This document shows positions 44,939 through 53,239 of a stretch of DNA of 64,000 nucleotides, piece after piece. Origin of the DNA: Johnsonella ignava ATCC 51276. Lineage in GTDB: Bacteria > Bacillota > Clostridia > Lachnospirales > Lachnospiraceae. Position 1 is the stretch's first letter, and each line of letters begins with the position of its first letter. The notes beneath the pieces were generated by a model. The model was not told the DNA's origin. It saw only the letters and a list, made by a program, of their open reading frames with translations, and did not search any database. The position numbers and the translations under genes were made by a program. Location: the NCBI RefSeq assembly GCF_000235445.1, contig NZ_JH378829.1, forward strand, positions 303,571 to 367,570, given 5' to 3'.

Positions 44939-45290
44939 AAATATTTTTCCCTCCCGTTTTTATAATTTTTTTTATAAACACTATACTCTCTCCTGCCGAA
45001 GCACGCCTTAAAAGATATACCGTCCGTGCTTTTTTTGCAAGCCTTTGTCCTTTTTTTCCGGCATTTTCAATAAATCGGCGTTTTTTCTCACTGACCGGAG
45101 TTATTACCCGTCCGTGTTCAGTAAATATTATAATCTTATTTTTTAAAATATTAAAACCTTTTTTGTATATGCCGCTTTGTATACTTCCGGCATCTTTATA
45201 CAGTCTGACGGAGGTTCTTAAAATTTCCCTTATAAGAAACCTTTTTAAAATAAAAGCCTCCTTAGGGCTGTCGGTTATTATAAGTATCAT
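44925..45290 (-). CDS. Hypothetical basic protein (121 aa) between cbiG and the ABC exporter
   Basis: This is a Lys/Arg-rich soluble protein (MILIITDSPKEAFILKRFL, KKRRFIENAGKKGQRLAKKA, ending YEYE). No family is recognised. It overlaps cbiG by four bases at its start and the exporter gene by 14 at its end, which argues that it is translated as part of one operon. The many basic residues and lack of cysteines give no functional clue; RNA or nucleic-acid contact is possible but unsupported. Confidence 0.6.
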   Translation of the reverse strand: MILIITDSPKEAFILKRFLIREILRTSVRLYKDAGSIQSGIYKKGFNILKNKIIIFTEHGRVITPVSEKKRRFIENAGKKGQRLAKKARTVYLLRRASAGESIVFIKKIIKTGGKNIYEYE

Positions 45291-46405
45291 ATATTATACA
45301 CCCTCGAATATTCAACTGAAGCTGCAAATGTCATATCCGGATATATTTCTTTTTTAAACAGCATATCTCCATATACAAGCATGCATGACCTTTCACATAC
45401 ATTTCCGACTCCCACCGTTTTTTTTACAAATTCCGAATCATCAAAGCTTCCATATGCGGATTTAAGCTCATCGGCAGTAAAAAAACAAAGCTCTGTATTC
45501 AGAGCCCCGGCAAGTTTTTTTATGCAAACTTCATCTTTTTTTACATCTATACTGGCTATATGTGATACTGACCTTATATCAATATTGTGCTTTTTAAATA
45601 CATCTTTTAAATTTTTAAGCATATCATAAAAGTCTGCACCTTTTCTGCAACCGATACCTATACATATATTTTTAGGTATAAGCTTAAGAAAATTATAAGT
45701 ATTTGCCGCAGATAGCAGGGAATCCTGCCCTATCTTACACAGGGCAGGACTTTTAGTTATATCAAGACCGTTTGTTATATAGACATTATATTTCTCAATA
45801 CTATCCTTTAAAACACGTTCGGGAAAGGTTCCTCTTACCTTATAATCACTTAAAAAGCCTATGCTTTTTCCTTCAAGCAGTGCCGCACTTATTTTTTTTG
45901 CAGTTTTTCTGTCGGATATTTCAAGCAGATTTTCCTTTGCGAATACATCTACCGCCCAGACATTTCTTATATCCGTTGCAGTTGTAATTACGGGAGTACT
46001 CCCTATAAGTTCGGATATCTTATATGCAAGCCTGTTTGCACCGCCCACATGACCTGAAAGTATAGGAATTACAAATCTGCCTGTCTCGTCAATGCACAGC
46101 ACAGCCGGGTCTTTAAATTTATCATTTACATATGCCGCTATACTCCTTACGGCTATACCTGTCGCACCTATAAATATAAGTGCATCCGACACGGCAAATT
46201 CATCCTCTACCGCTTTTCCAAGTCCCCTGCCGTCATTAACAGCTTCAATAAAATGAAGTATACAGTCATCATTTAGGCTAAGGTCCGAATCGGATATAAA
46301 CCGTCTATAAGTATATATATGCTTCTTTCCCTGTTCAAGGGCTTTTGCAAGGTTAATGCCGAGCAAAAACCCTGACTGCGTAAAAGTGAAAATTGCCGTA
46401 TGCAA
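45287..46405 (-). CDS. cbiG: Cobalt-precorrin-5A hydrolase (CbiG), isolated from other cobalamin genes
   Basis: The protein has 372 residues with the CbiG N-terminal domain containing FIGATGIAVRSIAAYV, the DPAVLCIDETGRFVIPILSGHVGGAN stretch (key residues LSGHVGGAN) and a C-terminal CbiG_C domain with CIGIGCRKGAD and SIDVKKDEVCIKKLA. CbiG opens the delta-lactone of cobalt-precorrin-5A in anaerobic B12 synthesis, releasing acetaldehyde. No other cbi/cob gene and no cobalamin riboswitch is visible in the window, so it stands alone here in front of an exporter. A related but different role cannot be excluded. Confidence 0.85.
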   Translation of the reverse strand: MHTAIFTFTQSGFLLGINLAKALEQGKKHIYTYRRFISDSDLSLNDDCILHFIEAVNDGRGLGKAVEDEFAVSDALIFIGATGIAVRSIAAYVNDKFKDPAVLCIDETGRFVIPILSGHVGGANRLAYKISELIGSTPVITTATDIRNVWAVDVFAKENLLEISDRKTAKKISAALLEGKSIGFLSDYKVRGTFPERVLKDSIEKYNVYITNGLDITKSPALCKIGQDSLLSAANTYNFLKLIPKNICIGIGCRKGADFYDMLKNLKDVFKKHNIDIRSVSHIASIDVKKDEVCIKKLAGALNTELCFFTADELKSAYGSFDDSEFVKKTVGVGNVCERSCMLVYGDMLFKKEIYPDMTFAASVEYSRVYNI

Positions 46406-46430
46406 ATGTATTCCTCCAGATATTAATAGT

Positions 46431-46467
46431 AAAAGTTTTTGTTTCGGACTTGTTAATAAAAACTTTT
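46431..46467. terminator. Weak AT-rich hairpin between recX and cbiG
   Basis: AAAAGTTTTT (46431-46440) and AAAAACTTTT (46458-46467) form a 10-bp stem. It lies about 60 bases after recX, and the T-run is better on the plus strand. Confidence 0.35.
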
Positions 46468-46526
46468 TTAATTTAAACTTTTTATATTTAAAATATTGAT
46501 TTGACAGGTGTAAAATCAGTGTATTT

Positions 46527-47125
46527 TCAACTGTCCTCCTGTATACATTTTTTTACCGTTTCAAAACTGAAACCTTTTGCGGTAAGATATGAAATCATCT
46601 TTGATTTTATCTTTATATCATCACATGTCCGATCATAGTGTTTCTTTTTAAGTATTTCCCTTACCGTTTTTTCTTCATCTATACAGGCATCATCAATGGC
46701 TTTTAATATAATATCTTCAGCTATCCCCTTTTGCTTCATTCTGATATAAAGCTCTTTTTTACTTCTTTTATCACTGCCGCTCATAGCTATAAATGCGGCA
46801 TATCTTTCATCGTTGATATATCTGTTTTCCAAAGTCCAGGCTATGGTTTTATCAATGACTTCATCGGGGTAATAAGCCGACTTAAGTTTGCTTCTCAGCT
46901 CAAACTCGCTTTTGTCCTGAAGTTTTAATATATATGCGGCTTTTTCTTTGCAACGTTTAAAAAGAAGCGGGAAAATCTCCTTATAATAGATCATATCATC
47001 GATTTCAGTATCGGGTTCTATTAAAAAACGCCCTGCCTCACCTGTGTATAATGCAAATTCAATCCCGTCATATGTGCTGATCTTTAATTTTTTTTATTTA
47101 AAGGGGTTATAGTGCTTACTATCAT
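46527..47125 (-). CDS. recX: RecX regulator of RecA, read across an apparent -1 frameshift at an A8 run
   Basis: RecX modulates RecA filaments. The helical three-repeat body is clear (KLQDKSEFELRSKLKSAYY, YINDERYAAFIAM, KELYIRMKQKGI). The in-frame Met at 46994 would delete the family N-terminus. Upstream codons in the same frame read ISTYDGIEFALYTGEAGRF, good RecX sequence, but reach a stop without a start. An ATG at 47125, five bases after the recA stop, opens MIVSTITPLNKK in the other frame and meets TAA at 47084-47086. A -1 slip in the eight A's (47088-47095) joins them into a normal RecX of about 198 residues. Frameshifting, transcript slippage, mutation or a read error are all possible. 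Confidence 0.75.
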
Positions 47126-47130
47126 ATTCC

Positions 47131-48456
47131 TTAATCTTCATAATCCGAAGTATCGGGTTCATATCCGCCGTCTTCATCAATTTCATATGACGGTGAGTCT
47201 TCCGGTTTATTTATATAACTTTTTTTATTCATACCGTCAGGCTCCTGCACACCTGAGCTGTAAATATCCTCTGTAGAGGCAGAATTTTTAAAACCGTCCT
47301 CAGACTCTGCCTGTAAACTTAATTCATCTGATTTTTCAGAGGACTTTTTCGCTGCCTTTTTCCCTTTTGACTTTTCAGCGGTTTTTCCATCATCAGGCTC
47401 TTTTGTATCACTGTTCGTCATATCTCCGGTTTTTGAGTCTATATCCGCAGCCTTACTTAAAAGTTCAAGTCCGTTAAGCTGCCTGATCCTGTTTTCTATC
47501 TCAAAACATATATCCGGATTTTCTTTAAGATATTGCTTGGCATTTTCCCTTCCCTGTCCTATCTTCACCGAATTATATGAGTACCATGCACCGCTTTTAT
47601 CGACTATTGAGGAGTTTACGGCAAGATCAAGTATATCGCTCTCTTTTGAAATGCCCTTTCCGTAAATAATATCAAAAACGGCAGTTTTAAATGGGGGAGC
47701 AATCTTATTTTTTATGATTTTTACCTTTATCTGATTTCCTATCTGTTCATTGTTTGCCTTTATAGGCTCTCCCTTTCTTACGTCTATCCTTATAGTGGCA
47801 TAAAATTTAAGGGCTTTTCCTCCGGTAGTAGTCTCGGGGTTTCCAAACATAATTCCTATCTTGTCTCTGAGCTGATTTATAAAGATTACGGTGCAGTTTC
47901 CCTTGCTCATAATACCTGTAAGTTTTCTAAGTCCCTGACTCATAAGTCTTGCCTGAAGCCCTACATGTGTATCTCCCATCTCTCCGTCTATCTCAGTTTT
48001 AGGAACAAGTGCGGCTACCGAGTCTATGATTATTATATCCACCGCACCGGAGCGCACCATGGTATCGGTTATCTCAAGAGCCTGCTCACCGTTATCAGGC
48101 TGTGATATATAAAGGTTGTCTATGTCGACACCTATATTTTTCGCATATACAGGGTCAAGTGCATGCTCAGCATCTATAAAGCCGGCTATGCCGCCTCTTT
48201 TTTGTACTTCGGCTACCATATGCAGTGCAACTGTTGTTTTTCCCGATGATTCAGGACCGAATATCTCAATTACCCTGCCTTTAGGTATACCTCCAAGACC
48301 CAGTGCAAGGTCAAGGCTGAGTGCACCTGTAGGCACTGTTTCAACGTTCATGGCGGCGGATGAGTCTCCAAGCTTCATGACCGAGCCTTTGCCATATGTT
48401 TTTTCTATCTGTGCAAGTGCATTACTTAATGCTTTTTGTTTATCTTCTGTGTTCAT
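47131..48456 (-). CDS. recA: Recombinase RecA with long acidic C-terminal tail
   Basis: The start at MNTEDKQKALSN has GGAGG five bases upstream; a start six codons earlier overlaps the LexA box. The core is complete: Walker A GPESSGKTT (about 66-74), VDIIIIDSVAALVPK, the loop-2 region INQLRDKIGIMFGNPETTTGG (key residues GNPETTTGG) and the C-terminal DNA-binding domain to about residue 345. The 95-residue tail that follows is Lys/Ser-rich, then acidic (EIDEDGGYEP and on), longer than the typical 20-25 residue tail. RecA forms the strand-exchange filament and triggers LexA self-cleavage. Confidence 0.97.
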   Translation of the reverse strand: MNTEDKQKALSNALAQIEKTYGKGSVMKLGDSSAAMNVETVPTGALSLDLALGLGGIPKGRVIEIFGPESSGKTTVALHMVAEVQKRGGIAGFIDAEHALDPVYAKNIGVDIDNLYISQPDNGEQALEITDTMVRSGAVDIIIIDSVAALVPKTEIDGEMGDTHVGLQARLMSQGLRKLTGIMSKGNCTVIFINQLRDKIGIMFGNPETTTGGKALKFYATIRIDVRKGEPIKANNEQIGNQIKVKIIKNKIAPPFKTAVFDIIYGKGISKESDILDLAVNSSIVDKSGAWYSYNSVKIGQGRENAKQYLKENPDICFEIENRIRQLNGLELLSKAADIDSKTGDMTNSDTKEPDDGKTAEKSKGKKAAKKSSEKSDELSLQAESEDGFKNSASTEDIYSSGVQEPDGMNKKSYINKPEDSPSYEIDEDGGYEPDTSDYED

Positions 48457-48469
48457 CAATCCCTCCGTG

Positions 48470-48481
48470 AACATATGTTCT
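48470..48481. promoter_or_regulatory. LexA/DinR SOS box before recA
   Basis: GAACATATGTTC is a perfect palindrome matching the Gram-positive GAAC-N4-GTTC LexA site. It lies 13 bases upstream of the recA ATG and just downstream of its promoter, so LexA would block recA transcription. Confidence 0.92.
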
Positions 48482-48493
48482 TTTTGAGTAATA

Positions 48494-48522
48494 ATATAAT
48501 ATTATTTTTAATTTCTGTCAAC
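48494..48522 (-). promoter_or_regulatory. recA promoter
   Basis: On the minus strand TTGACA (48517-48522) and TATATT (48494-48499) are 17 bases apart. The LexA box begins 12 bases after the -10 box. Confidence 0.88.
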
Positions 48523-48769
48523 GTATATTTAAATGTTTTCCCTTACAAAAATTGCAGATGTTTTGTGCTGTTACTATGCGATTTCGGGCACATCAATGCA
48601 CATAAATATTAAGGAACGTATTAATTTAATTTAATTAAATACGCATTATATTAATATCGAAAATCTCATTATCGTTTATTCTAACACAAATAAGACAGCT
48701 CGTCCATGTATAAACAAAACTGTTGTGTATGGTTGGAAAGTACTTTCTACAGGCAATTATCATCTAAGT
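48523..48769. other. Intergenic region between recA promoter and PIN gene
   Basis: AT-rich. One AT hairpin with arms CGTATT/AATACG lies near 48617-48643. No gene seen. Confidence 0.4.
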
Positions 48770-49312
48770 TTATTTTAATTTGCTCACTTTAATTTTAAGA
48801 AATTCTGTAAACGAATTTGCTCCAATTTTTCTTCTTTTTTTTATCATATCCGCCCATATCTGGTTGCCTTGTTGTTCTGTGATGAGTTCCCTTTTAAATG
48901 CTTCGATAAGTAAATCACCTGTCGTAATATGTCTTAATGAAAACTCATTTACATAATAAGCCACATCTCTAATATTATTACTGCCTAAGATTCCATTATA
49001 CTTTTTTGCAAGAGATATTGATGCAGCTTCACCACTACCGATAACTTTATTATTTCCTGAAAAAGTTGTTAAATTTCTGTATAAAGAATATTCTTCAGTT
49101 CCAATATCCATACTCATTACCTTAGCCGAACCATTTTTTATCAATCGATCAATTCTAGCCTTCAGATGAGAAATAGCCGGTTTATCAATTTCATCATAAA
49201 CTTCTTTAGGAATAATAATTTTATCCGGATACATTTTTTCTAATAAGCTTTCGTTATTAACCCACAAAAAAGCACAAATACAATCTGTATCAAAAAATAT
49301 TGCATCAGTCAA
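48770..49312 (-). CDS. PIN-domain-like nuclease, presumed toxin of an XRE/ImmA cassette
   Basis: The protein has 180 residues. It has the PIN layout of acidic metal ligands: IFFDTDCICAF (Asp8), VYDEIDKP (about 38-45), GSGEAASISLAKK (Glu95) and LGSNNIRDVAYYV (Asp117), like PIN proteins of toxin-antitoxin loci. A C-terminal extension (about 140-180) contains WADMIKKRRKIG. PIN toxins cleave tRNA or rRNA. The ATG overlaps the ImmA-like gene by eight bases, so the two are coupled. Xre-COG2856-PIN operons have been noted in comparative surveys of toxin-antitoxin systems; the activity of this one is inferred. Confidence 0.78.
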   Translation of the reverse strand: MTDAIFFDTDCICAFLWVNNESLLEKMYPDKIIIPKEVYDEIDKPAISHLKARIDRLIKNGSAKVMSMDIGTEEYSLYRNLTTFSGNNKVIGSGEAASISLAKKYNGILGSNNIRDVAYYVNEFSLRHITTGDLLIEAFKRELITEQQGNQIWADMIKKRRKIGANSFTEFLKIKVSKLK

Positions 49313-50063
49313 GAGGCAACTCCTCCTCTACATCAATACCATAAACCATATCATCTCTAAAAGCATCTAGTAATAATTCCTCATATTTACCTTGTGAAAT
49401 ACGTTCTAACTCCAAAAGCTTCTCAGAAGCGGCGATATAATGACCAAAAACTATTTTATTTTTATTTTCTGATGACGGTCGATAAAGAGTTGTATCATAA
49501 CCTAACTTTGCTGCTATCTCTATAACACCTATTTCCATATCTTGGCTTTGTTCATTTTGAATATAAGCATCATTTAATAACCTGTACAACATAGCCTTAT
49601 GACTTACTCCATAATATTGTTCAATCCTAATTACATCTTCTACAGTAAGTTTTTCTTTTATTTCTTTTTTTCTAATCTCTTCAACTAATTCATCTAGTGA
49701 TGATGGAGGAACTAAAAAGTAAGATGCAAACTGATCAGCCTTTTTCTCATTTTCATCACCATTACCAATCGAAATCATACTAATTGAGTTTTTATTTAAA
49801 TCATCAAAATATAGATGATAAAGTTCATGAGCTAGAGAAAATCTTTGTCTTCCTACAGACATAGCCGAGTTTATTGCAATAACATTTGAAGATTTTCCCT
49901 TATAACATACTCCACTGATATTTTTCCCAAATGAGTAAAAAACAAGCGTAAGATTGTCTATTCTCTGAACTATCTTAAAAATATCAACAGGCGATGAACC
50001 ATCTTCACCTAATTTTTTTCTTAAATTGGATGCTTTATTGCTCAAATTCATTTTATCAATCAT
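49305..50063 (-). CDS. ImmA/IrrE-family metallopeptidase (COG2856)
   Basis: This 252-residue protein has the zinc peptidase motif FSLAHELYHLYFDD (HEXXH, about residues 78-91) and the downstream EKKADQFASYFLVPP that supplies the third ligand. In ICEBs1 and Deinococcus such proteases cleave a partner XRE repressor after a signal. The C-terminal part (about 160-252) is not recognised. Both ends overlap neighbours by eight bases, XRE upstream and PIN downstream. A plausible model is that it cleaves the XRE protein to release the operon. Confidence 0.88.
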   Translation of the reverse strand: MIDKMNLSNKASNLRKKLGEDGSSPVDIFKIVQRIDNLTLVFYSFGKNISGVCYKGKSSNVIAINSAMSVGRQRFSLAHELYHLYFDDLNKNSISMISIGNGDENEKKADQFASYFLVPPSSLDELVEEIRKKEIKEKLTVEDVIRIEQYYGVSHKAMLYRLLNDAYIQNEQSQDMEIGVIEIAAKLGYDTTLYRPSSENKNKIVFGHYIAASEKLLELERISQGKYEELLLDAFRDDMVYGIDVEEELPLD

Positions 50064-50403
50064 TTACATTACCCCCCAACATCTTATCCATCTCAAACTG
50101 ATTTAAAACAATCTTATTAATTGTTGCTAAAGATTTAAGATCGTCTGATGTTAAACTGCTTGTCCTAAATGAAATAGTACATTTTTGTTCAGGAGTTGCA
50201 CCTGATAAAATATAATCCACTGTACAACAAAATAATCTGGACAACTTCTCAATCACATCCGAGGTTATATTTCTTTCGCCTTTTTCAATTTTTGCGATCA
50301 TACTTTGATCTAATGATAAGTACTCTGCAACCTTAGTTTGAGTAAGGTTGGATTCATCTCTAAGTGTTTTAATCCTATTTCCGATTTCAACCAAATTAAT
50401 CAT
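50056..50403 (-). CDS. XRE-family helix-turn-helix repressor
   Basis: This 115-residue protein has a Cro/C1-type helix-turn-helix at about residues 8-62 (IKTLRDESNLTQTKVAEYL, QSMIAKIEKGERNITSD) and a short C-terminal part (FRTSSLTSDDLKSLATINK). A strong ribosome site AAGGAGG precedes the start. It is the first gene of the three-gene cassette. The promoter carries a perfect inverted repeat, so autorepression is likely. Confidence 0.9.
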   Translation of the reverse strand: MINLVEIGNRIKTLRDESNLTQTKVAEYLSLDQSMIAKIEKGERNITSDVIEKLSRLFCCTVDYILSGATPEQKCTISFRTSSLTSDDLKSLATINKIVLNQFEMDKMLGGNVND

Positions 50404-50433
50404 ATAATTTCCCTCCTTAGTTTTCTTATAAAA

Positions 50434-50462
50434 ATTATATCAAAACATTGTCATAAAGTAAA
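50434..50462 (-). promoter_or_regulatory. Promoter of the XRE-ImmA-PIN cassette
   Basis: On the minus strand TTTACT (50457-50462) and TATAAT (50434-50439) are 17 bases apart. The near half of the inverted repeat lies in the spacer and touches the -35 box. Confidence 0.7.
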
Positions 50463-50489
50463 ATAGATTTTAATTAAAATTTATGACAA
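50448..50489. promoter_or_regulatory. Inverted-repeat operator of the XRE cassette
   Basis: TTGTCATAAA (50448-50457) and TTTATGACAA (50480-50489) are perfect reverse complements. Their centres are 32 bp apart, about three helical turns. The arrangement fits two XRE dimers or a cooperative tetramer. Confidence 0.7.
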
Positions 50490-50954
50490 CCTCCTAAACT
50501 TAACTCTTAAATCCTAACCATAGTTTGTACATCAACTAAATAGAGGCACAACTAATAAAACCATAATTTAGAGATAATTCTTAACAGAAAGTTTAAAACA
50601 TTTTAATCAAATACATTCAAATTGTCTGGAAAATCACATATAATTATATTACATACTTAAGATTTTATTCAGAATTAATTTATAAAGTATTCATTTATTT
50701 TACGATAGGATATGCTATACTGTATTCAGCATAAGAAATGCCAAAAACTCCTATTTTTAGAAGATGTTTTACTGAAATAAGACAATATAAAGACCACGGG
50801 TTTAACTACGCCCGTGGTCTTTATATTGTCTTATTTATAATATTCGCATAGCCTAAACCTAATATCCGGTATAGGATATGCAAACATTATGATATATGAA
50901 TTGTTTAAATTTATGGGATTTATCGAATTTCTACGATCCGTTTTAACGGTAGTA
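50490..50954. other. Intergenic region between the XRE cassette and pyk
   Basis: About 465 bases without a credible gene. It is AT-rich up to 50770, with a leftward-reading GGAGG-like stretch near 50490-50500 but no open frame after it. The long pyk terminator follows. Confidence 0.5.
50776..50835. terminator. pyk terminator with 25-bp perfect stem
   Basis: Positions 50776-50800 and 50811-50835 are perfect reverse complements (GC part GACCACGGG/CCCGTGGTC, AT part outside) around the 10-base loop TTTAACTACG. It lies about 120 bases downstream of pyk, and A/T-rich arms give a T-tract on both strands. It is longer than usual for an intrinsic terminator. Confidence 0.85.
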
Positions 50955-52391
50955 CTATTTAACAAGCTCTATCTGCATTATATTAGTATGTGTCGCAGGC
51001 TTTCTCTCATGTTTATCCGCTATAACGCCTGCCGTTACTACTACAAGCTCGTCTTTATGGAGATAGCCCATCTCCTTTGCTTTTTGCAGCGAAGCCGTTA
51101 TAAGCTCATCACTGCTTTGTGCTCTTTTTGCTTCAATAGGCACAACCCCCCAGTAAAGCTGCATCTGGCGTACTGCCGCAGCGCTCGGAGAAAGTCCTAT
51201 TATAGTTATACTCGGTCTCCACTTTGAAAGCATGCGTGTAGTGAATCCTGATATAGAAGGTGCCACTATTGCGGCGGCACCAAGAGCATCGGCAGTCGAT
51301 ACTGCACAGTAACTTACCTGATTTGAGATGTTTTTGCCGTTAATTGCAGAAATTCTCCTGTTTCTGTATGCCCTGTGGTCAAGATGTTTCTCTGTTTCCT
51401 CAGCTATCTTCGCCATCATGCTAAGAGCCTCTAACGGGTATTTACCCATGGCGGTTTCACCTGAAAGCATTACCGCATCACTGCCTTCATATATAGCATT
51501 TGCAACATCGGTAGCCTCAGCTCTTGTAGGTCTGGGATTCCTTATCATAGAATCAAGCATCTGCGTTGCTGTAATAACCGGTTTACAGGCTATATTGCAT
51601 TTTTTTATAATAGTTTTCTGTATAAACGGTACTTTCTCGGCAGGTATCTCAACACCCATATCACCTCTTGCAACCATAACGGCATCAGCGGCATCTATTA
51701 TTGAATCTATATTTTCAATACCTTCCTGATTTTCAATCTTTGCTATAATCATAAGATTTGAATTATATTCTTCAATAAGCTCTCTTATCTGCCTGATACA
51801 TTCGGCATCCCTTACAAAACTTGCAGCAACAAAATCAAAACCTTGTTTCATTGCAAATTTTATATCTTCTTTATCTTTATCGGTAAGTGCAGGAAGCTTC
51901 ACTGAAACTCCGGGAACATTTACGCCCTTTCTCTCACCAAGCTCACCGCCGACGGTTACTCTGCATTCAATCTCAGCTTTAGAAACGGACTTGACCTTAA
52001 GTTCAATTATACCGTCATCTATAAGTATACTGTCTCCGGCGGAAACATCATTTATAAGCCCCGGATAGTTTATATAAACCGCTTTGTCATCACCCTCAAT
52101 CTCATTTACGGTAAGCGTAAAACTGCTGCCCTCAATAAGGTTTACCTTTTCATGCCCTTTAAGCACTCCTGTGCGTATCTCAGGACCTTTAGTGTCAATT
52201 AAGGCTGCAACATGTATGCCGGTTTCTTCTCTTACCTGCTTTAAAAGTTCATATCTTGAAAGATGTTCATCATAATCACCATGTGAAAAATTAAACCTTG
52301 CTATATCCATGCCTGCAAGTGCCATCTTTTTAAGCAGCTGCTTATCATTGGTATTTGGTCCCATAGTGCATATAATCTTTGTTTTTTTCAT
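50955..52391 (-). CDS. pyk: Pyruvate kinase
   Basis: This glycolytic enzyme makes pyruvate and ATP from PEP and ADP. It has 478 residues with KIICTMGPNTND at the N-terminus, ARFNFSHGDYDEH, the active-site signature MIIAKIENQEGIENID (residue Lys in AKIE), MVARGDMGVEIP and TRAEATDVANAIYEGSDAVMLSGETAMG (key residues SGETAMGKYP). A C-terminal allosteric-type domain (about 355-478) is present; the extra PEP-utiliser domain of some Bacillus enzymes is absent. It follows the fsa-type gene by 21 bases. Confidence 0.97.
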   Translation of the reverse strand: MKKTKIICTMGPNTNDKQLLKKMALAGMDIARFNFSHGDYDEHLSRYELLKQVREETGIHVAALIDTKGPEIRTGVLKGHEKVNLIEGSSFTLTVNEIEGDDKAVYINYPGLINDVSAGDSILIDDGIIELKVKSVSKAEIECRVTVGGELGERKGVNVPGVSVKLPALTDKDKEDIKFAMKQGFDFVAASFVRDAECIRQIRELIEEYNSNLMIIAKIENQEGIENIDSIIDAADAVMVARGDMGVEIPAEKVPFIQKTIIKKCNIACKPVITATQMLDSMIRNPRPTRAEATDVANAIYEGSDAVMLSGETAMGKYPLEALSMMAKIAEETEKHLDHRAYRNRRISAINGKNISNQVSYCAVSTADALGAAAIVAPSISGFTTRMLSKWRPSITIIGLSPSAAAVRQMQLYWGVVPIEAKRAQSSDELITASLQKAKEMGYLHKDELVVVTAGVIADKHERKPATHTNIMQIELVK

Positions 52392-52412
52392 TATTGCCCG
52401 CCTTTCCCGCTT

Positions 52413-53066
52413 CTACTCGCCGAATACAGCCTTATAATCCTTCTGGAATTTTTCAATTCCCTGTTCTGTAAGCGGATGATTAATCATCTGGAATATTACC
52501 TGTGCAGGAACGGTAGCGATATCCGCACCTGCCTTGGCACAGTCGATTACATGTATCGGATTTCTTATACTTGCAGCTATTATCTCACATTCAATACCGT
52601 GAATTGCAAATATTTCAACTATCGTCTTTATAAGATCAATTCCCGGAGTTGATATATCATCAAGCCTTCCAAGAAACGGTGATACATAGTCAGCGCCGGC
52701 TCTTGCGGCAAGAAGTGCCTGGGCTGCGGTAAATACAAGTGTCATATTACAGCTTATACCCTCTTTGCTAAGGACATTAACCGCCTTAAGCCCTTCTGCA
52801 GTCATAGGTATCTTAATTACCATATTGTGATGTATACGGGCAATCTCTCTGGCTTCATCAATCATACCCTGTGCATCAACTGTAGTTGCTTTTACTTCAC
52901 CGCTTATAGGTCCGTCAACTATATCAGTGATCTCTTTAATTACCTTGTTAAAATCCCTGCCCTCTTTAGCTATAAGAGAAGGATTTGTAGTTACACCGCA
53001 TATTATACCCATATCATTCGCCTTTTTAATGTCATCAACATTTGCAGTATCAATAAAAAATTTCAT
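52413..53066 (-). CDS. fsa: Transaldolase / fructose-6-phosphate aldolase family (TalC/Fsa)
   Basis: This 217-residue short transaldolase has MKFFIDTANVDDIKKAND, CGVTTNPSLIAKEGRD and the catalytic Lys in VIKIPMTAEGLKAV (about residue 86), with SPFLGRLDDI and AAGADIATVPAQV-type ends. The short subfamily includes both transaldolases and fructose-6-phosphate aldolases; sequence alone does not separate them here. It is upstream of pyk in the same unit, tying pentose-phosphate and glycolytic steps. Confidence 0.92.
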   Translation of the reverse strand: MKFFIDTANVDDIKKANDMGIICGVTTNPSLIAKEGRDFNKVIKEITDIVDGPISGEVKATTVDAQGMIDEAREIARIHHNMVIKIPMTAEGLKAVNVLSKEGISCNMTLVFTAAQALLAARAGADYVSPFLGRLDDISTPGIDLIKTIVEIFAIHGIECEIIAASIRNPIHVIDCAKAGADIATVPAQVIFQMINHPLTEQGIEKFQKDYKAVFGE

Positions 53067-53239
53067 CTGTTTATTATCTCCTTTATATTAAGGCTTTTTA
53101 AAGCCTTTATTATCTTAAATATATAAGTTTTAAAATCTATCCTCCGCAGTAATGTCTGCGAGTTTAAATTATATTTTAAATAAAAATACAGTTCTTTAAA
53201 GTCCGGTAATGTCAGAACTTCATACTTTTAAAGCCTTTA

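Noticed and set aside
46406..46526. Cobalamin riboswitch upstream of cbiG
   Set aside because: No B12-box or conserved riboswitch segments; only an AT-rich hairpin is visible.
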